DNA of 64,000 bases from CAYMAI01 sp964388445. GTDB taxonomy: Bacteria > 4484-113 > JAGGVC01. The stretch covers positions 62,001-126,000 of the forward strand of contig CAYMAI010000008.1 of assembly GCA_964388445.1 (NCBI GenBank), written 5' to 3'. The position numbers were made by a program, and so were the translations under genes. The stretch's first letter is position 1. Each line of letters starts with the position of its first letter. Positions 8,805 through 18,524 of the stretch are shown piece by piece. The notes below the pieces were generated by a model. It did no database searches. It was not told where the DNA came from and worked only from the letters and a program-made list of their open reading frames with translations.

Positions 8805-11306
8805 TTACTCGTCAACGGGTATATCGTCAACTATGGCGTTGCCGCCTTCGTCGAACAGCTCGAAATCGCCTTTGCGCACCACGTCAACGTCGCCGATTGT
8901 GTCTCCTTCGTCGAGCCTGATTAGCCTTACGCCCTGCGTGGAGCGTCCGTACACGCTGATTTTCGACACTTCCTGACGGATGATGATGCCCTTTTCGGTG
9001 GTGATTAAAAGGTCGTCGCTTTCGCGAGTTTTCTTCGCCGCGATTACCGTGCCGGTTTTGTCGGTCACTTTTAGCCCGATTACGCCCTTCGCGCCGCGCT
9101 TTGTCAGCCTGAACAGCTTGACCGGGCTGCGCTTGCCATAGCCTTTCTTGCCGACCAGCAAAAGGTCGTCGTCTTCGCTGACTGCATCCATCCCGACGAC
9201 CCAATCGTCCTTTTCGGCCAACCTTATGCCGATTACGCCTTGTGCGGCGGTGCCCATCGGGCGCACGCCGGTTTCGTTGAACATCACGGTCATTCCAAGC
9301 CTGCTGGTAATGGCGATTAGGTCGTCGCCCTTCGTGGGATGCACGAACAAAAGCTCGTCGCCTTCGGTCAGTCCGATGGCGCGCTTGCCCGTGGAGCGAA
9401 GCGACTGAAATTCCTTAAGCTCCACTTTCTTCACCGTGCCGAGCTTCGTGCACATGAAAAGGTATGGATGCGAATAGTCGGAAAGGTTCACGAGCGCCGT
9501 GATTTTTTCCTCGGGCGTAATGCCGATTAGGTTTATCGCGGGGATGCCTTTCGCCGTGCGGTCGAACGCCGGCACTTTATAGACCTTGACGGAATGTACG
9601 CTGCCCTTCGACGTGAAGCAAAGCAGCGTGTCGTGCGTGCTGGCGATAGTAAGCAGGTTGACGACGTCGTCGTTCTTCGTCGTAGCGCCGATTAGCCCGC
9701 GCCCGCCGCGTCCCTGCGCACGGAAAGTTGAAAGCGGCACACGCTTCACATATCCCGCGCGGCTCACCGTGACAACCACGCTCTCGCGCTTTATCAAGTC
9801 TTCTTCGTCGAATTCGCCTGTCGAACCCGTGATTATCGTGCGTCTTTCGTCGCCGTGCTTTTCGACCGCCTTGATTAGCTCGTCTTTAAGAACTCCGTCT
9901 ATTTTCGCCGCGCTCGACAGCAAGTCTTCCAGATATTCGATGCGCGCTCGCACTTCGGCGAGTTCCTTTAAAACCTTGCCCACTTCGAGCGTTGTTAGGC
10001 TAGAAAGTTTCATATCGAGAATCGCCTGCGCCTGCACGTCGGACAGTTCGAACTCCTCGATTAATCTAACCTTCGCCATCGCCGAATTGTCGCTGCCGCG
10101 AATTATGGCGATTACTTCGTCAAGATTGTCGAGAGCGATTTTTAGACCGAGCAGGATATGCGCCCGTTCGCGCGCACGTTCGAGTTCGAACAGCGAACGG
10201 CGTTCGATAACCACGCGGCGGTGCACAATCCAGCGCAGCAGAAAGTCCTTCAAAGGCAGGATGCGCGGCACGCCGTCGTCAATCGCAAGCATAATCATGC
10301 TATAGCTGACTTCGAGCGGCGAGAATTTATACAGCCTGTTAATCACGACCTGCGCGTTGGCGTCCTTTTTAAGTTCGATGACCACGCGAATGCCGTTTCT
10401 GTCGCTTTCGTCGCGTAGGTCGGATATGCCGACGATTTTCTTGTCTTTGACAAGCTCGGCGATTTTTTCGACCAATAGCGATTTGTTCACCTGATATGGA
10501 ATCTCGTTGATGACGACGCGGAATCTGCCCTTCGAATCCTGCTCAACTTCCGCGCGCCCGCGCAGGTACAGCGAGCCGCGTCCGGTTTCATACGCGGCTT
10601 TAATGCCGTCATTTCCGGTGATTATGCCGGCGCCTGGAAAGTCCGGTCCGGGTATGTGTTTCATCAAATCGGCGCACGTAAGTTCCGGGTTTTCCACAAG
10701 CGATACGATGGCGGCGCCGAGTTCACGAAGATTATGCGGCGGAATACGCGTCGCCATACCCACCGCGATGCCCTCCGTGCCGTTCATCAGCAGAACGGGA
10801 AGCCCGGAAGGCAGAACTTTCGGCTCGTCTTCCTCGCCGTCGTACGTCGCCTCGAAATCGACCGTATCCTTGCGGATGTCTTCGAGCAGGTATTCGCCGA
10901 CGGACGACAGCTTCGCCTCGGTATATCGCATCGCCGCGGGCGGGTCTCCGTCTATGCTGCCGAAGTTGCCTTGCCCCGTGACGAGCGGATAGCGCATGCT
11001 GAACGGCTGGCCCAGCCTGACGAGCGAATCGTACACAGGCCCGTCGCCGTGCGGATGATACTTTCCGACGATGTCGCCGCAGATTTTGGCGCACTTGCGC
11101 GTCTTCTTGTCCGCTGTATATCCGCCGGTGTACATGCCGTAAAGAATCCGGCGGTGTACGGGTTTCAGGCCGTCGCGCACGTCCGGAATGGCGCGCCCGA
11201 TAATAACGCTCATCGAATAGTCGATGAAGCATTCCTCCATCTGACGTGATATGGGCGTCAATACCGGCTTGCGGATTGTGTCGTCTATGTTGTCCTGCCT
11301 AGTCAT
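8805..11306 (-). CDS. gyrA: DNA gyrase subunit A
   Basis: An 833-residue type IIA topoisomerase subunit that breaks and rejoins DNA. The N-terminal domain carries the active-site Tyr128 (AAMRYTE) and the quinolone-determining segment HPHGDGPVYD. The C-terminal six-bladed pinwheel includes the GyrA box QGRGGRG, which marks it as gyrase rather than topo IV. At the position of E. coli Ser83 this protein has Gly89, while the acidic Asp87 equivalent (Asp93) is kept. It begins 21 bases after gyrB and probably shares its transcript. The acidic C-terminal tail ends near DEGGNAIVDDIPVDE. Confidence 0.97.
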   Translation of the reverse strand: MTRQDNIDDTIRKPVLTPISRQMEECFIDYSMSVIIGRAIPDVRDGLKPVHRRILYGMYTGGYTADKKTRKCAKICGDIVGKYHPHGDGPVYDSLVRLGQPFSMRYPLVTGQGNFGSIDGDPPAAMRYTEAKLSSVGEYLLEDIRKDTVDFEATYDGEEDEPKVLPSGLPVLLMNGTEGIAVGMATRIPPHNLRELGAAIVSLVENPELTCADLMKHIPGPDFPGAGIITGNDGIKAAYETGRGSLYLRGRAEVEQDSKGRFRVVINEIPYQVNKSLLVEKIAELVKDKKIVGISDLRDESDRNGIRVVIELKKDANAQVVINRLYKFSPLEVSYSMIMLAIDDGVPRILPLKDFLLRWIVHRRVVIERRSLFELERARERAHILLGLKIALDNLDEVIAIIRGSDNSAMAKVRLIEEFELSDVQAQAILDMKLSSLTTLEVGKVLKELAEVRARIEYLEDLLSSAAKIDGVLKDELIKAVEKHGDERRTIITGSTGEFDEEDLIKRESVVVTVSRAGYVKRVPLSTFRAQGRGGRGLIGATTKNDDVVNLLTIASTHDTLLCFTSKGSVHSVKVYKVPAFDRTAKGIPAINLIGITPEEKITALVNLSDYSHPYLFMCTKLGTVKKVELKEFQSLRSTGKRAIGLTEGDELLFVHPTKGDDLIAITSRLGMTVMFNETGVRPMGTAAQGVIGIRLAEKDDWVVGMDAVSEDDDLLLVGKKGYGKRSPVKLFRLTKRGAKGVIGLKVTDKTGTVIAAKKTRESDDLLITTEKGIIIRQEVSKISVYGRSTQGVRLIRLDEGDTIGDVDVVRKGDFELFDEGGNAIVDDIPVDE

Positions 11307-11327
11307 AACCTTTACCGATTCCTCAAA

Positions 11328-13268
11328 CTAAATGTCGAGATTCTTAACTTCGCGAGCGTAGTCCGCGATGAACTTCTTGCGCGGAGCTACCTCTGTGCCC
11401 ATCAGAGCCTCGAACACGTTTTCGGCGTGTTCGTTGTTGTCGATCGTGATTTTAAGAAGCGTGCGGTTTTCCGGGTTCATAGTCGTATCCCAAAGCTGGT
11501 CGGCGTTCATTTCGCCGAGACCTTTGAACCGGGTAATTTCCACGCCCTTGTCGCCGATTTCCTTAATCAGCTTTTCTTTTTCCTGATCCGTGAACACGTA
11601 CCACCGTTTCTGGCCCTTTCTGACGCTGTAAAGAGGCGTTTTGGCGATATAAACGTGGCCGGCCTCGATAAGGCCCTTTAGGTGGCTGAAAAAGAACGTC
11701 AGGAGCAGGATTTGTATATGGCTGCCGTCCACGTCCGCATCGGTCAGGATGATTACCTTGTCGTACCTGCGCGCTTCGAGGTCGAAATTCTGTCCGATAT
11801 TCGTGCCCATCGCGGTTATCAGGTCGCGCACTTCGTTGTTCGCCAGCACTTTTGCGAGACCGGCTTTCGCGACGTTGATTATCTTTCCTCTGATGGGCAG
11901 TATCGCTTGGAAGTTGCGGTCGCGCCCGGCCTTTGCCGGCCCCGCCGCGCTGTCGCCCTCGACGATGAACAGCTCGGTCCGGTGATTGTCGCGTTCGCTG
12001 CAATCCGCAAGCTTGCCGGGAAGCGAGCTGTCAAGCCCGGCTTTCTTTCTCGCGACGTCGCGCGCTCGCTTGGCAGCCAGCCTGGCTTTGCATGCAGCCT
12101 GCGCTTTCGCGACTATGCGCTTGGCTATGGCAGGGTTTTCTTCGAAAAACTGCGAAAGGTGCTCGCCGACCGCCACTTCTACCTGGCTTTGCACGTCCGT
12201 GTTGCCAAGCTGTCCTTTCGTTTGCCCTTCGAATTGCGGACGTTCCAACCAAACGCTGACCACCGCGGTCAGCCCTTCGCGAACGTCGTCGCCGTTCGGC
12301 ACTTCCTCGTTTGCCTTGTACAACTCGTTTTTCTTGGCGTAATTATTGACGACTCGCGTCAGCGCCGTTTTAAAGCCGACGATATGAGTTCCGCCGTCCT
12401 TCGTGAAAATGTTATTCGCGAAACCGACTATGCGCTCGGAATAGCCGGTTGTGAACTGCAACGACACCTGGATTTTGGTCGTGTCTATTTCATGTTCTAG
12501 AAGAATCGGTTTGTGCATTACCTCGCGATTGCGGTTCAGCCATTTTACGAATTCAGAAAGCCCGCCCGTCGCTTTGAAGCTTGCGGATTCGCCGTCGCGA
12601 TGGTCGACTAAGTCAATTTTCAGCCCCGCGTTAAGAAACGCAAGTTCCCTGAACCGCTCTTCGAGAAGCAGGAATTTGTGGTCGAGTGTTTCGAATACTT
12701 CCGGATCTGGCCAGTAAGTAACAACCGTTCCGCGCTTTTTGGTTTTGCCTATTTGCTCAACCGGCTCTACCATAATTCCGCGCTCGCATGCGATTCGCGT
12801 GATTACGCCGTCTCGATGGACTTCCGTTTCGTAGCGCCTCGATAGGGCGTTGACCACGCTCGCGCCAACGCCATGAAGACCGCCGGATATCTTGTATCCA
12901 CCGCCGCCGAATTTGCCGCCGGCGTGAAGGGTGGTAAGAATGACTTCAAGGGCGCTTTTGCCCTCTTCTTTCATTTCGTCCACGGGAATGCCGCGACCGT
13001 CGTCGGTTACGCGCACACCGCCGTCGGCAAGTATTTCGATTTTGATGTTCGTGCAATAGCCAGCCATCACCTCGTCGATAGCGTTGTCAACGATTTCCCA
13101 TACGAGATGGTGCAGACCGGCCTCGCCGCGCGAGCCGATATACATCGCGGGGCGGTGGCGAACGCCTTCCAGGCCCTTAAGTACCTGAATCTGGTCTGCG
13201 CCGTATCCGCCGTTGCCGCCGTTAGCGCCGCTTACGCCCGATGCCTGCTCTTCTGAATGATCTACCAT
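11328..13268 (-). CDS. gyrB: DNA gyrase subunit B
   Basis: A 646-residue ATPase subunit of gyrase. The GHKL ATP-binding motifs are present (VDNAIDE, DDGRGIP, GGLHGVGASVVNAL). A transducer domain and the TOPRIM domain follow, with EGDSA and DADVDG metal-binding motifs, and the protein ends with the GyrB tail (RFKGLGEMN..LW.TTMNP). The ATG at 13268 follows GTGGAGA at normal spacing. An upstream in-frame GTG at 13304 has no such site. A Gly/Asn-rich N-terminal leader of about 20 residues precedes the conserved core. gyrA follows, and a structured leader lies upstream. Confidence 0.97.
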   Translation of the reverse strand: MVDHSEEQASGVSGANGGNGGYGADQIQVLKGLEGVRHRPAMYIGSRGEAGLHHLVWEIVDNAIDEVMAGYCTNIKIEILADGGVRVTDDGRGIPVDEMKEEGKSALEVILTTLHAGGKFGGGGYKISGGLHGVGASVVNALSRRYETEVHRDGVITRIACERGIMVEPVEQIGKTKKRGTVVTYWPDPEVFETLDHKFLLLEERFRELAFLNAGLKIDLVDHRDGESASFKATGGLSEFVKWLNRNREVMHKPILLEHEIDTTKIQVSLQFTTGYSERIVGFANNIFTKDGGTHIVGFKTALTRVVNNYAKKNELYKANEEVPNGDDVREGLTAVVSVWLERPQFEGQTKGQLGNTDVQSQVEVAVGEHLSQFFEENPAIAKRIVAKAQAACKARLAAKRARDVARKKAGLDSSLPGKLADCSERDNHRTELFIVEGDSAAGPAKAGRDRNFQAILPIRGKIINVAKAGLAKVLANNEVRDLITAMGTNIGQNFDLEARRYDKVIILTDADVDGSHIQILLLTFFFSHLKGLIEAGHVYIAKTPLYSVRKGQKRWYVFTDQEKEKLIKEIGDKGVEITRFKGLGEMNADQLWDTTMNPENRTLLKITIDNNEHAENVFEALMGTEVAPRKKFIADYAREVKNLDI

Positions 13269-13324
13269 ATTCTCCACGTTCGAATCGAAATGATATGTAC
13301 GCACGCCTGAATACCCGCAAATTC

Positions 13325-13389
13325 AAAAAGGAAGCCGGACTTTATAGCGTTGCTACGGAGATAACGAGAGTAGCGCCGAAGCGGCTTCC
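13325..13389 (-). promoter_or_regulatory. Terminator-like hairpin in the gyrB leader
   Basis: Read on the minus strand, GGAAGCCG (13382-13389) and CGGCTTCC (13330-13337) form an 8-bp stem. They enclose a smaller GCTAC/GTAGC stem and are followed directly by TTTTT (13325-13329). It sits 57 bases before the gyrB start codon. It could be an attenuator controlling gyrB or a terminator for an unseen upstream transcript. Confidence 0.45.
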
Positions 13390-13653
13390 GAGGGGATATT
13401 CGGACAATTAGTATTTTAGCATTAAACAGGCGAAAATGGAAGCGTTTTTATACATATAAAGGTATAAACAAACTGCTTTTTTAACAGGCAATTTTAAAAT
13501 AACGCATATAAATAACCGGAGACTCCCGATTGCATAATAGGGAAACGAAAGCGCTGCCTTAATCGGCTAAATTGAAATAAAACCGGACGCGAACGAGGGA
13601 CGACGCAGAGCGCCGTCCCTCTTTGTGTTCTGAATCAAAGCCTGAAGGCTTGA
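13390..13653. other. Non-coding stretch upstream of gyrB
   Basis: About 260 bases with no convincing gene. It is AT-rich (several TATA-like runs around 13440-13500), as expected for promoters of gyrB. A perfect 8-bp inverted repeat, GAGGGACG (13595-13602) with CGTCCCTC (13614-13621), extends by three more pairs after a mismatch. A T-rich run follows on the plus strand only. It could stop transcription running leftward from the lipoprotein gene at 13654, but lacks a T tract in that direction. Confidence 0.5.
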
Positions 13654-14277
13654 CTACTGGCCGCCGCCGCCGCCCGTGCCGTGCGAGGTGCAGACAAGGA
13701 AGTTGCCGCCCCTGTTGATGCCGATGGTCACGACGCCGCCCGAAGCGAACGCGTTGCCCGACTGGCTAACGGTCGAAAGATTCTGCCAACTGCTGCCGTT
13801 CCAGAAGAAAACGGTCACGGCCGAGCCGTCCGCGAGCGAAACGCCTAGCGGAAGCATAACCGTAAGGTTTCTGCTGAAAATCGTGTTGGCAAGACCGAGC
13901 GAAGTCTCGACGACAACCTTGGCGCCGCCGACTTTCGTGAAGCCGCTGACGCCGGCGTTCGCCGGAACGCTGTCAAGCTGCGCCACCCCGAAGTTGACCC
14001 AGGTGGGCGCCATCCCGCCGGTGGTGACGTATGTGTTGGGATACATAATCGCGCCTGCGCCGGTCGATTCGTCCTCAACACCGATGCTCTCCGCGCCGTT
14101 GTACCATCCGCCGAATCCCGCGTTGTCGACCGCAAGGTCGATTCTGCCGGTCACTGCGTACTGCACGAGAGGAAGCCAGTTGTCGCTAAAGATTAAGCGT
14201 CCTCCGCTTCCGCCGCAGCTCGAGACGATCAACGTCACCGCAAGCATCAACGAAACAAAAACCAGATTTAACCTCAT
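13654..14277 (-). CDS. Hypothetical lipoprotein
   Basis: A 207-residue putative lipoprotein with a signal ending IVSSC (Cys at about residue 21), then Gly/Ser linker and beta-rich sequence. The start at 14277 follows AAGGAGAAGGGA. An in-frame ATG at 14307 would put ten charged residues before the signal. The C-terminal half has a pattern of a conserved LPLGVSLADGSAVTVFFWNG..W strand pair followed by GGNFLVC. This echoes the end of the two lipoproteins paired with the SLH porins (WFDVEHQTW ... LGGNFAV), suggesting one surface-domain family. The Gly-rich tail is unusual. Function unknown. Confidence 0.75.
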   Translation of the reverse strand: MRLNLVFVSLMLAVTLIVSSCGGSGGRLIFSDNWLPLVQYAVTGRIDLAVDNAGFGGWYNGAESIGVEDESTGAGAIMYPNTYVTTGGMAPTWVNFGVAQLDSVPANAGVSGFTKVGGAKVVVETSLGLANTIFSRNLTVMLPLGVSLADGSAVTVFFWNGSSWQNLSTVSQSGNAFASGGVVTIGINRGGNFLVCTSHGTGGGGGQ

Positions 14278-14324
14278 GATTCCCTTCTCCTTACTTAAGG
14301 TCTTCACGTTACGCTGAAGCGTGG

Positions 14325-14352
14325 ATTATACCACAACCTCGTCAAGCTGCAA
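14325..14352 (-). promoter_or_regulatory. Promoter of the lipoprotein gene at 13654-14277
   Basis: On the minus strand TTGCAG (14347-14352) and TATAAT (14325-14330) are 16 bases apart. The expected start is near 14318, giving a leader of about 40 bases with a strong SD sequence. Confidence 0.6.
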
Positions 14353-14769
14353 CGCCTAACTGGAATATTTTACCTCGCCCGCCGGAAATGTCAAGAGCCG
14401 ATTTCCATGCAAGCGTTGTCTCCCGATTCGGGGACGCATCATTATACCACAATTGCAAGGATTAATTCTATTTCCGGAAAATTTTTTTCCGTGCTTGGCC
14501 CAGTGCCGCACTCCTGGGATGGGGGCCAATCCTTAGAAACCCGCATGAACAGTATAAGCAGGTCACCAGCAAGTGGTCCCTCTCCTATGTTTATAAATGT
14601 TGATAACATTGCCGAAATACCTTCTATTTTTATAGTTTTGCGATTGCGTACGCCGATTGGCTTGCCTGCCCGCCCGATATTTTTTTCATTAGCGCCAGCA
14701 AAAGGGTTTTGATTAGCCGATATTGGTAATAATGTTCATTCGCCTTTCGACAGGCGGGCGGTTGATGAA
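14353..14769. other. Intergenic stretch without a gene
   Basis: About 415 bases between divergent genes. Open frames here are short and lack coding character. A second minus-strand TATAAT occurs at 14441-14446 without a clear -35. GC-rich segments near 14665 (cctgcccgcccg) and 14751 (caggcgggcgg) are roughly inverted copies, but imperfect. Nothing else is supportable. Confidence 0.5.
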
Positions 14770-16611
14770 ATGTGGTGGCATATATCCGAAAGCGAAGAGG
14801 GCGTTCGCAGGCAGACTTTGAAGGAACTCGTTTCAAAAGTGCTGCCGCTATTTCGCGGATACAAGCGATACCTGATTCTCGGGTTTCTTTTGCTCCTCGT
14901 AATAACGGCAACACAGCTGGCGGGCCCGCTTGTCATAAAGCACATCATCGACGTTAATATAAAGGAAAGCGACATCCGCGGTATTTTTATCGCGGCGCTC
15001 GTTTACATCGCCATCGCGGCGGGCGGCGCGGGAGTGGGTTACATCCAGGCAATTACTCTCTTCACTCTCGGCATCAAAATCATCACCGACCTTAAGGCTC
15101 GCTTATTCGAAAAGGTACTAAACCTTGGGCTGGACTTTCACGCAGACCATCCGCCGGGAAAATTAATCAGCCGAGTCGAAAGCGACACCGAAACGCTGAA
15201 GGAACTTTTCGGCGACGTCGCCGTCAATCTCGTACGCAATCTGTTTTTCTTCCTTGGCATCTTGATAACGCTTTGCGTTCAAAATTTCGCGATTGCTGCG
15301 TTCGTGATTTTGCTTGTCCCGTTTTTGTTCGGCGCAACGTTCGTGTACGTTTCGAAAATGCGTCCGCTATGGCGCGAGTGGCGCGCGCAGTGGGCGATAG
15401 TAACTGGTTACGTTGCGGAGTACGTTCAAGGCATCGACGTTATCCAGCAGTTCAACTATCAGCGGCGCGCCAACGAGCGGATGAAGGAAGTCAATCTCGG
15501 AAAGTATAAAGTCGAAGTTCCCGCGATGTTTCTCGAATACGGTTTTTGGGGCGGGTTCTTTTTCGGCGAAGTTATTGCGATAATCATCGTGCTCGTCGTC
15601 GGCGTAAAGGGCGTATTCGCCGGAACGGTTACGGTCGGAATGCTTGTTCTCTTTATCGAGTACATTCGCCAGATGTTCCAGCCAATTATCCAGCTCTCGG
15701 AGCAAATCAATTTTATCCAGCGTTCGCTCATAAGCGTGGAGCGCGTATTCGGAATTCTCGAAACCGACATAACCGTAACGGACGGAGCCGCGCCTGCGGA
15801 AGAGCTGACCTTCGAAAACGAAATCGCCTTCGAAAACGTCTGGTTCGCGTACGAAGGTGATAACTGGATTTTGCGCGACGTCAGTTTCAAAATTAAGAAG
15901 GGACAAAAAGTCGCGCTCGTCGGAGTATCCGGCGGCGGCAAGACTACGATAGTCAATCTGCTTCTGCGGTTTTACGATCCGCAAATGGGGCGAATAACCG
16001 TGGACGGGCGCGACATTCGCGAATTTCCGGTTAAAGCCTGGCGCGCGCTTCAAGGACTCGTGCTTCAGGACATTTTTCTTTTTCCCGGAACGGTCGCGGA
16101 TAACCTTCGCGTTTTCGACCGCGAGATACCGATGGAGAGCGTTATTGCCGCTTCCGAAATCGCTCGCGCGGACAAGATTATCGAAAAGCTTCCGGATTCT
16201 TACGACGGCGTTTTGAGCGAGCGGGGGGCGAATCTTTCGGTAGGCGAAAGGCAGCTTTTAAGTTTCGCGCGCGCGCTTGTTTTCGACCCGCCTTTGCTCG
16301 TTCTGGACGAAGCGACAAGCTCTGTCGATCCGCACACGGAGCGGCTGGTTCAGGAATCGCTCGACAGGCTGCTGGCGGGCCGTACGGCTGTAATAGTCGC
16401 TCACAGGCTTTCGACCATCATTAATTCGGACTCGATAGTGCTCATTCAAAGCGGTTCAATCGCAGAAACGGGCACACACCGCGAGCTTATCGCACAAGAC
16501 GGTTTTTACGCCAAGCTCGTGCGGCTTCAGTTCGAAGAAGCCATCGGACATCACGGAAGCGAGTCCCCGCCCGATGCTGCAACGCTAAATCCGGCAGGTG
16601 AGGCCGTATGA
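14770..16611 (+). CDS. ABC exporter half-transporter, subunit 1 (canonical Walker B)
   Basis: A 613-residue fused transmembrane/ATPase protein of the MsbA/LmrA type. Six membrane helices (about 30-310) precede a nucleotide-binding domain with Walker A GVSGGGKTT (about 385), Walker B LLVLDEATSSVD with the catalytic Glu, and H-loop VAHRLST. The ABC signature is altered: LSVGERQL instead of LSGGQ. It overlaps the next gene by ATGA. Together they form a heterodimer in which this subunit gives the functional Walker B and the weak signature. The substrate (lipid, drug or peptide) cannot be told. The SD sequence is weak. Confidence 0.93.
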   Translation: MWWHISESEEGVRRQTLKELVSKVLPLFRGYKRYLILGFLLLLVITATQLAGPLVIKHIIDVNIKESDIRGIFIAALVYIAIAAGGAGVGYIQAITLFTLGIKIITDLKARLFEKVLNLGLDFHADHPPGKLISRVESDTETLKELFGDVAVNLVRNLFFFLGILITLCVQNFAIAAFVILLVPFLFGATFVYVSKMRPLWREWRAQWAIVTGYVAEYVQGIDVIQQFNYQRRANERMKEVNLGKYKVEVPAMFLEYGFWGGFFFGEVIAIIIVLVVGVKGVFAGTVTVGMLVLFIEYIRQMFQPIIQLSEQINFIQRSLISVERVFGILETDITVTDGAAPAEELTFENEIAFENVWFAYEGDNWILRDVSFKIKKGQKVALVGVSGGGKTTIVNLLLRFYDPQMGRITVDGRDIREFPVKAWRALQGLVLQDIFLFPGTVADNLRVFDREIPMESVIAASEIARADKIIEKLPDSYDGVLSERGANLSVGERQLLSFARALVFDPPLLVLDEATSSVDPHTERLVQESLDRLLAGRTAVIVAHRLSTIINSDSIVLIQSGSIAETGTHRELIAQDGFYAKLVRLQFEEAIGHHGSESPPDAATLNPAGEAV

Positions 16612-18374
16612 AACACATACGCTGGATTTGGCGATTCTGGGGGCCGCACCGTCCGTGGATTTGGCTTCTGCTGTTTCTCACGCTGCTTTCGAGCGCGGTG
16701 GCGTTGTTCTATCCGATTATTTTCAAATACTTAATCGATTCAATCACGAGCGCGATAGAAAAAAACGATCCCGAATTTGCAGGTCAAACCACCTACAAGC
16801 TTATCGGAATGATTACGGCCATCGGCCTTGCGCGGTCGCTGTCGAATTTGTATCCCGGTTTCAGAGCTATGCTGAACGCACGCCTCGAAATGGGAATTCG
16901 CCAGCATTACTTCGGCGAAATAATTGAAAAGGGATATAAGTTTTTTCTGAAGTTTCGCACCGGCGATCTTGTTACGCGCCTTACGGACGACATCGGCGGA
17001 TTTCCGAAAATCGCTTGGTTTTCTTGCTCCGGAATCTTCCGCGCTGTCGAATCCGCATCGAAGTTCATCTTTTGCATCATCTTTATGCTTTGGATGAACT
17101 GGCAGCTTGCTCTTCTCGCAATCATTCCGCTTCCTTTAATGCTGCTCATCTTTTACAAGCTCCGCATTGCCCTTGGAAAGCGTTCGCTCGAAAGACAGAA
17201 AATTATCTCGGTAACCAACGACGCGCTCGAAGCGACGTTCAGCGGAGTTCGAATACTCAAGGCGTTTCGCGGCGAAGACAATCAAGCGCGCGAATTCGGA
17301 GAAATTCTGGACAGGCGAGTCGGCGTCGAGCTTGGCTTGATGAAACTCTGGATGGGCCTTCACAACCTTTACTGGGGAATTCAGTTTCTCGGCCAGATAA
17401 TTGTTATCGTCGCGGGCGGAATGATGGTCATCGACGGAAGGCTGACGCTCGGTCAGTTTTATGCTTTTTACGTGTACCTTTCGATGCTCCTACAGCCGCT
17501 TATGGACATTCCGAACTTGTTCGTCACTAGCCGGCAGGCTTTCGCCTGCATAGACCGCGAAATCGAAATCGAAGAGACGCCAGGCGGTATGGAGAATGCT
17601 GGAAATGGAATCGAGCGTCTGGAGAAAATTGACTCAGTATTGATCGAGAACGCAAGTTTCCGTTACGACGGCTCCCATTCAGATTCGCTCTCGGATATTT
17701 CGATGGAAATTCGGCGTGGACAGAAAATCGCCGTCGTCGGCGCGGTCGGAAGCGGAAAAACCACGCTAGTGAAACTGATTGCAGGAATCCTGCCGCAAAC
17801 GGAAGGCCGGCTATTGATGAACGGCAGGAATCTTACCGATTTCAGCATCGACGCATATCGCGAAAGGGTCGGCTATATTCCGCAAGAAGCGACGCTTTTT
17901 TCGGAAAGCGTAACCGAAAACGTAAAATTCGGCCGGTCACTTTCGGAAGACGCCGTCCTCGGCGCGCTCGAAATGGCACAGGTCAAGGACGAAATGGCGG
18001 CGCTTCCTGCAGGTTTCGAGCAAATGCTCGGCCAGCGCGGTCTAACAATATCCGGCGGACAGAAACAGCGGCTCGCAATCGCTCGCGCGCTTGCGGGAGG
18101 TCCGGATTTGCTTTTGATGGACGACGTAACCGCAAGCCTCGACGCAGAAAACGAACGCGCTTTTTGGGCTGAGTTCGAGCGGCGGTCTCCGGACGCGGCC
18201 TGCGTAATAGTGACGCACAGACTTGCCACCGCAAGGCGCGCCGACAAAATATACGTTTTGAAAGACGGAAGATTTGCCGGCGAGGGCACTCACGATGAGC
18301 TTCTGGAAACCTGCGAGGAATACAGAAACTTCCTGACAAGGGAAGAACTGCAGGCTGCGCTTCACACAGCTTGA
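16608..18374 (+). CDS. ABC exporter half-transporter, subunit 2 (degenerate Walker B)
   Basis: A 588-residue partner of the preceding exporter gene, with six membrane helices and an NBD. Walker A is GAVGSGKTT (about 376) and the signature is a good ISGGQKQR (about 480). Walker B reads LLLMDDVTASLD, so the catalytic glutamate is Asp. The degenerate ATP site would combine this Walker B with the LSVGE of subunit 1, and the competent site the reverse. This is the same asymmetry known from TM287/288 and LmrCD. The H-loop His (VTHRL) is kept. The gene start overlaps the stop of subunit 1. Confidence 0.93.
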   Translation: MKHIRWIWRFWGPHRPWIWLLLFLTLLSSAVALFYPIIFKYLIDSITSAIEKNDPEFAGQTTYKLIGMITAIGLARSLSNLYPGFRAMLNARLEMGIRQHYFGEIIEKGYKFFLKFRTGDLVTRLTDDIGGFPKIAWFSCSGIFRAVESASKFIFCIIFMLWMNWQLALLAIIPLPLMLLIFYKLRIALGKRSLERQKIISVTNDALEATFSGVRILKAFRGEDNQAREFGEILDRRVGVELGLMKLWMGLHNLYWGIQFLGQIIVIVAGGMMVIDGRLTLGQFYAFYVYLSMLLQPLMDIPNLFVTSRQAFACIDREIEIEETPGGMENAGNGIERLEKIDSVLIENASFRYDGSHSDSLSDISMEIRRGQKIAVVGAVGSGKTTLVKLIAGILPQTEGRLLMNGRNLTDFSIDAYRERVGYIPQEATLFSESVTENVKFGRSLSEDAVLGALEMAQVKDEMAALPAGFEQMLGQRGLTISGGQKQRLAIARALAGGPDLLLMDDVTASLDAENERAFWAEFERRSPDAACVIVTHRLATARRADKIYVLKDGRFAGEGTHDELLETCEEYRNFLTREELQAALHTA

Positions 18375-18462
18375 TTTTTCATTAACCCAAATCCTATTAT
18401 CGATTTACTTCTTCCCTCCGGTAATAGTTGCCGGTCAAAATCGAAATCGAACGTGCCGAATA

Positions 18463-18489
18463 GAAAAAAAAGACGGGGCCGAAGCCCCG
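18463..18489 (-). terminator. Rho-independent terminator of the first SLH-porin unit
   Basis: On the minus strand CGGGGC-TTCG-GCCCCG (18474-18489) is followed by TCTTTTTTTT. It lies 35 bases beyond the porin stop and faces the convergent ABC exporter operon. It has the same stem and tetraloop as the terminator at 20713-20736. Confidence 0.9.
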
Positions 18490-18524
18490 CCCTTTCAACC
18501 TTTCGTAAGGAATTGTTTGCCCTT

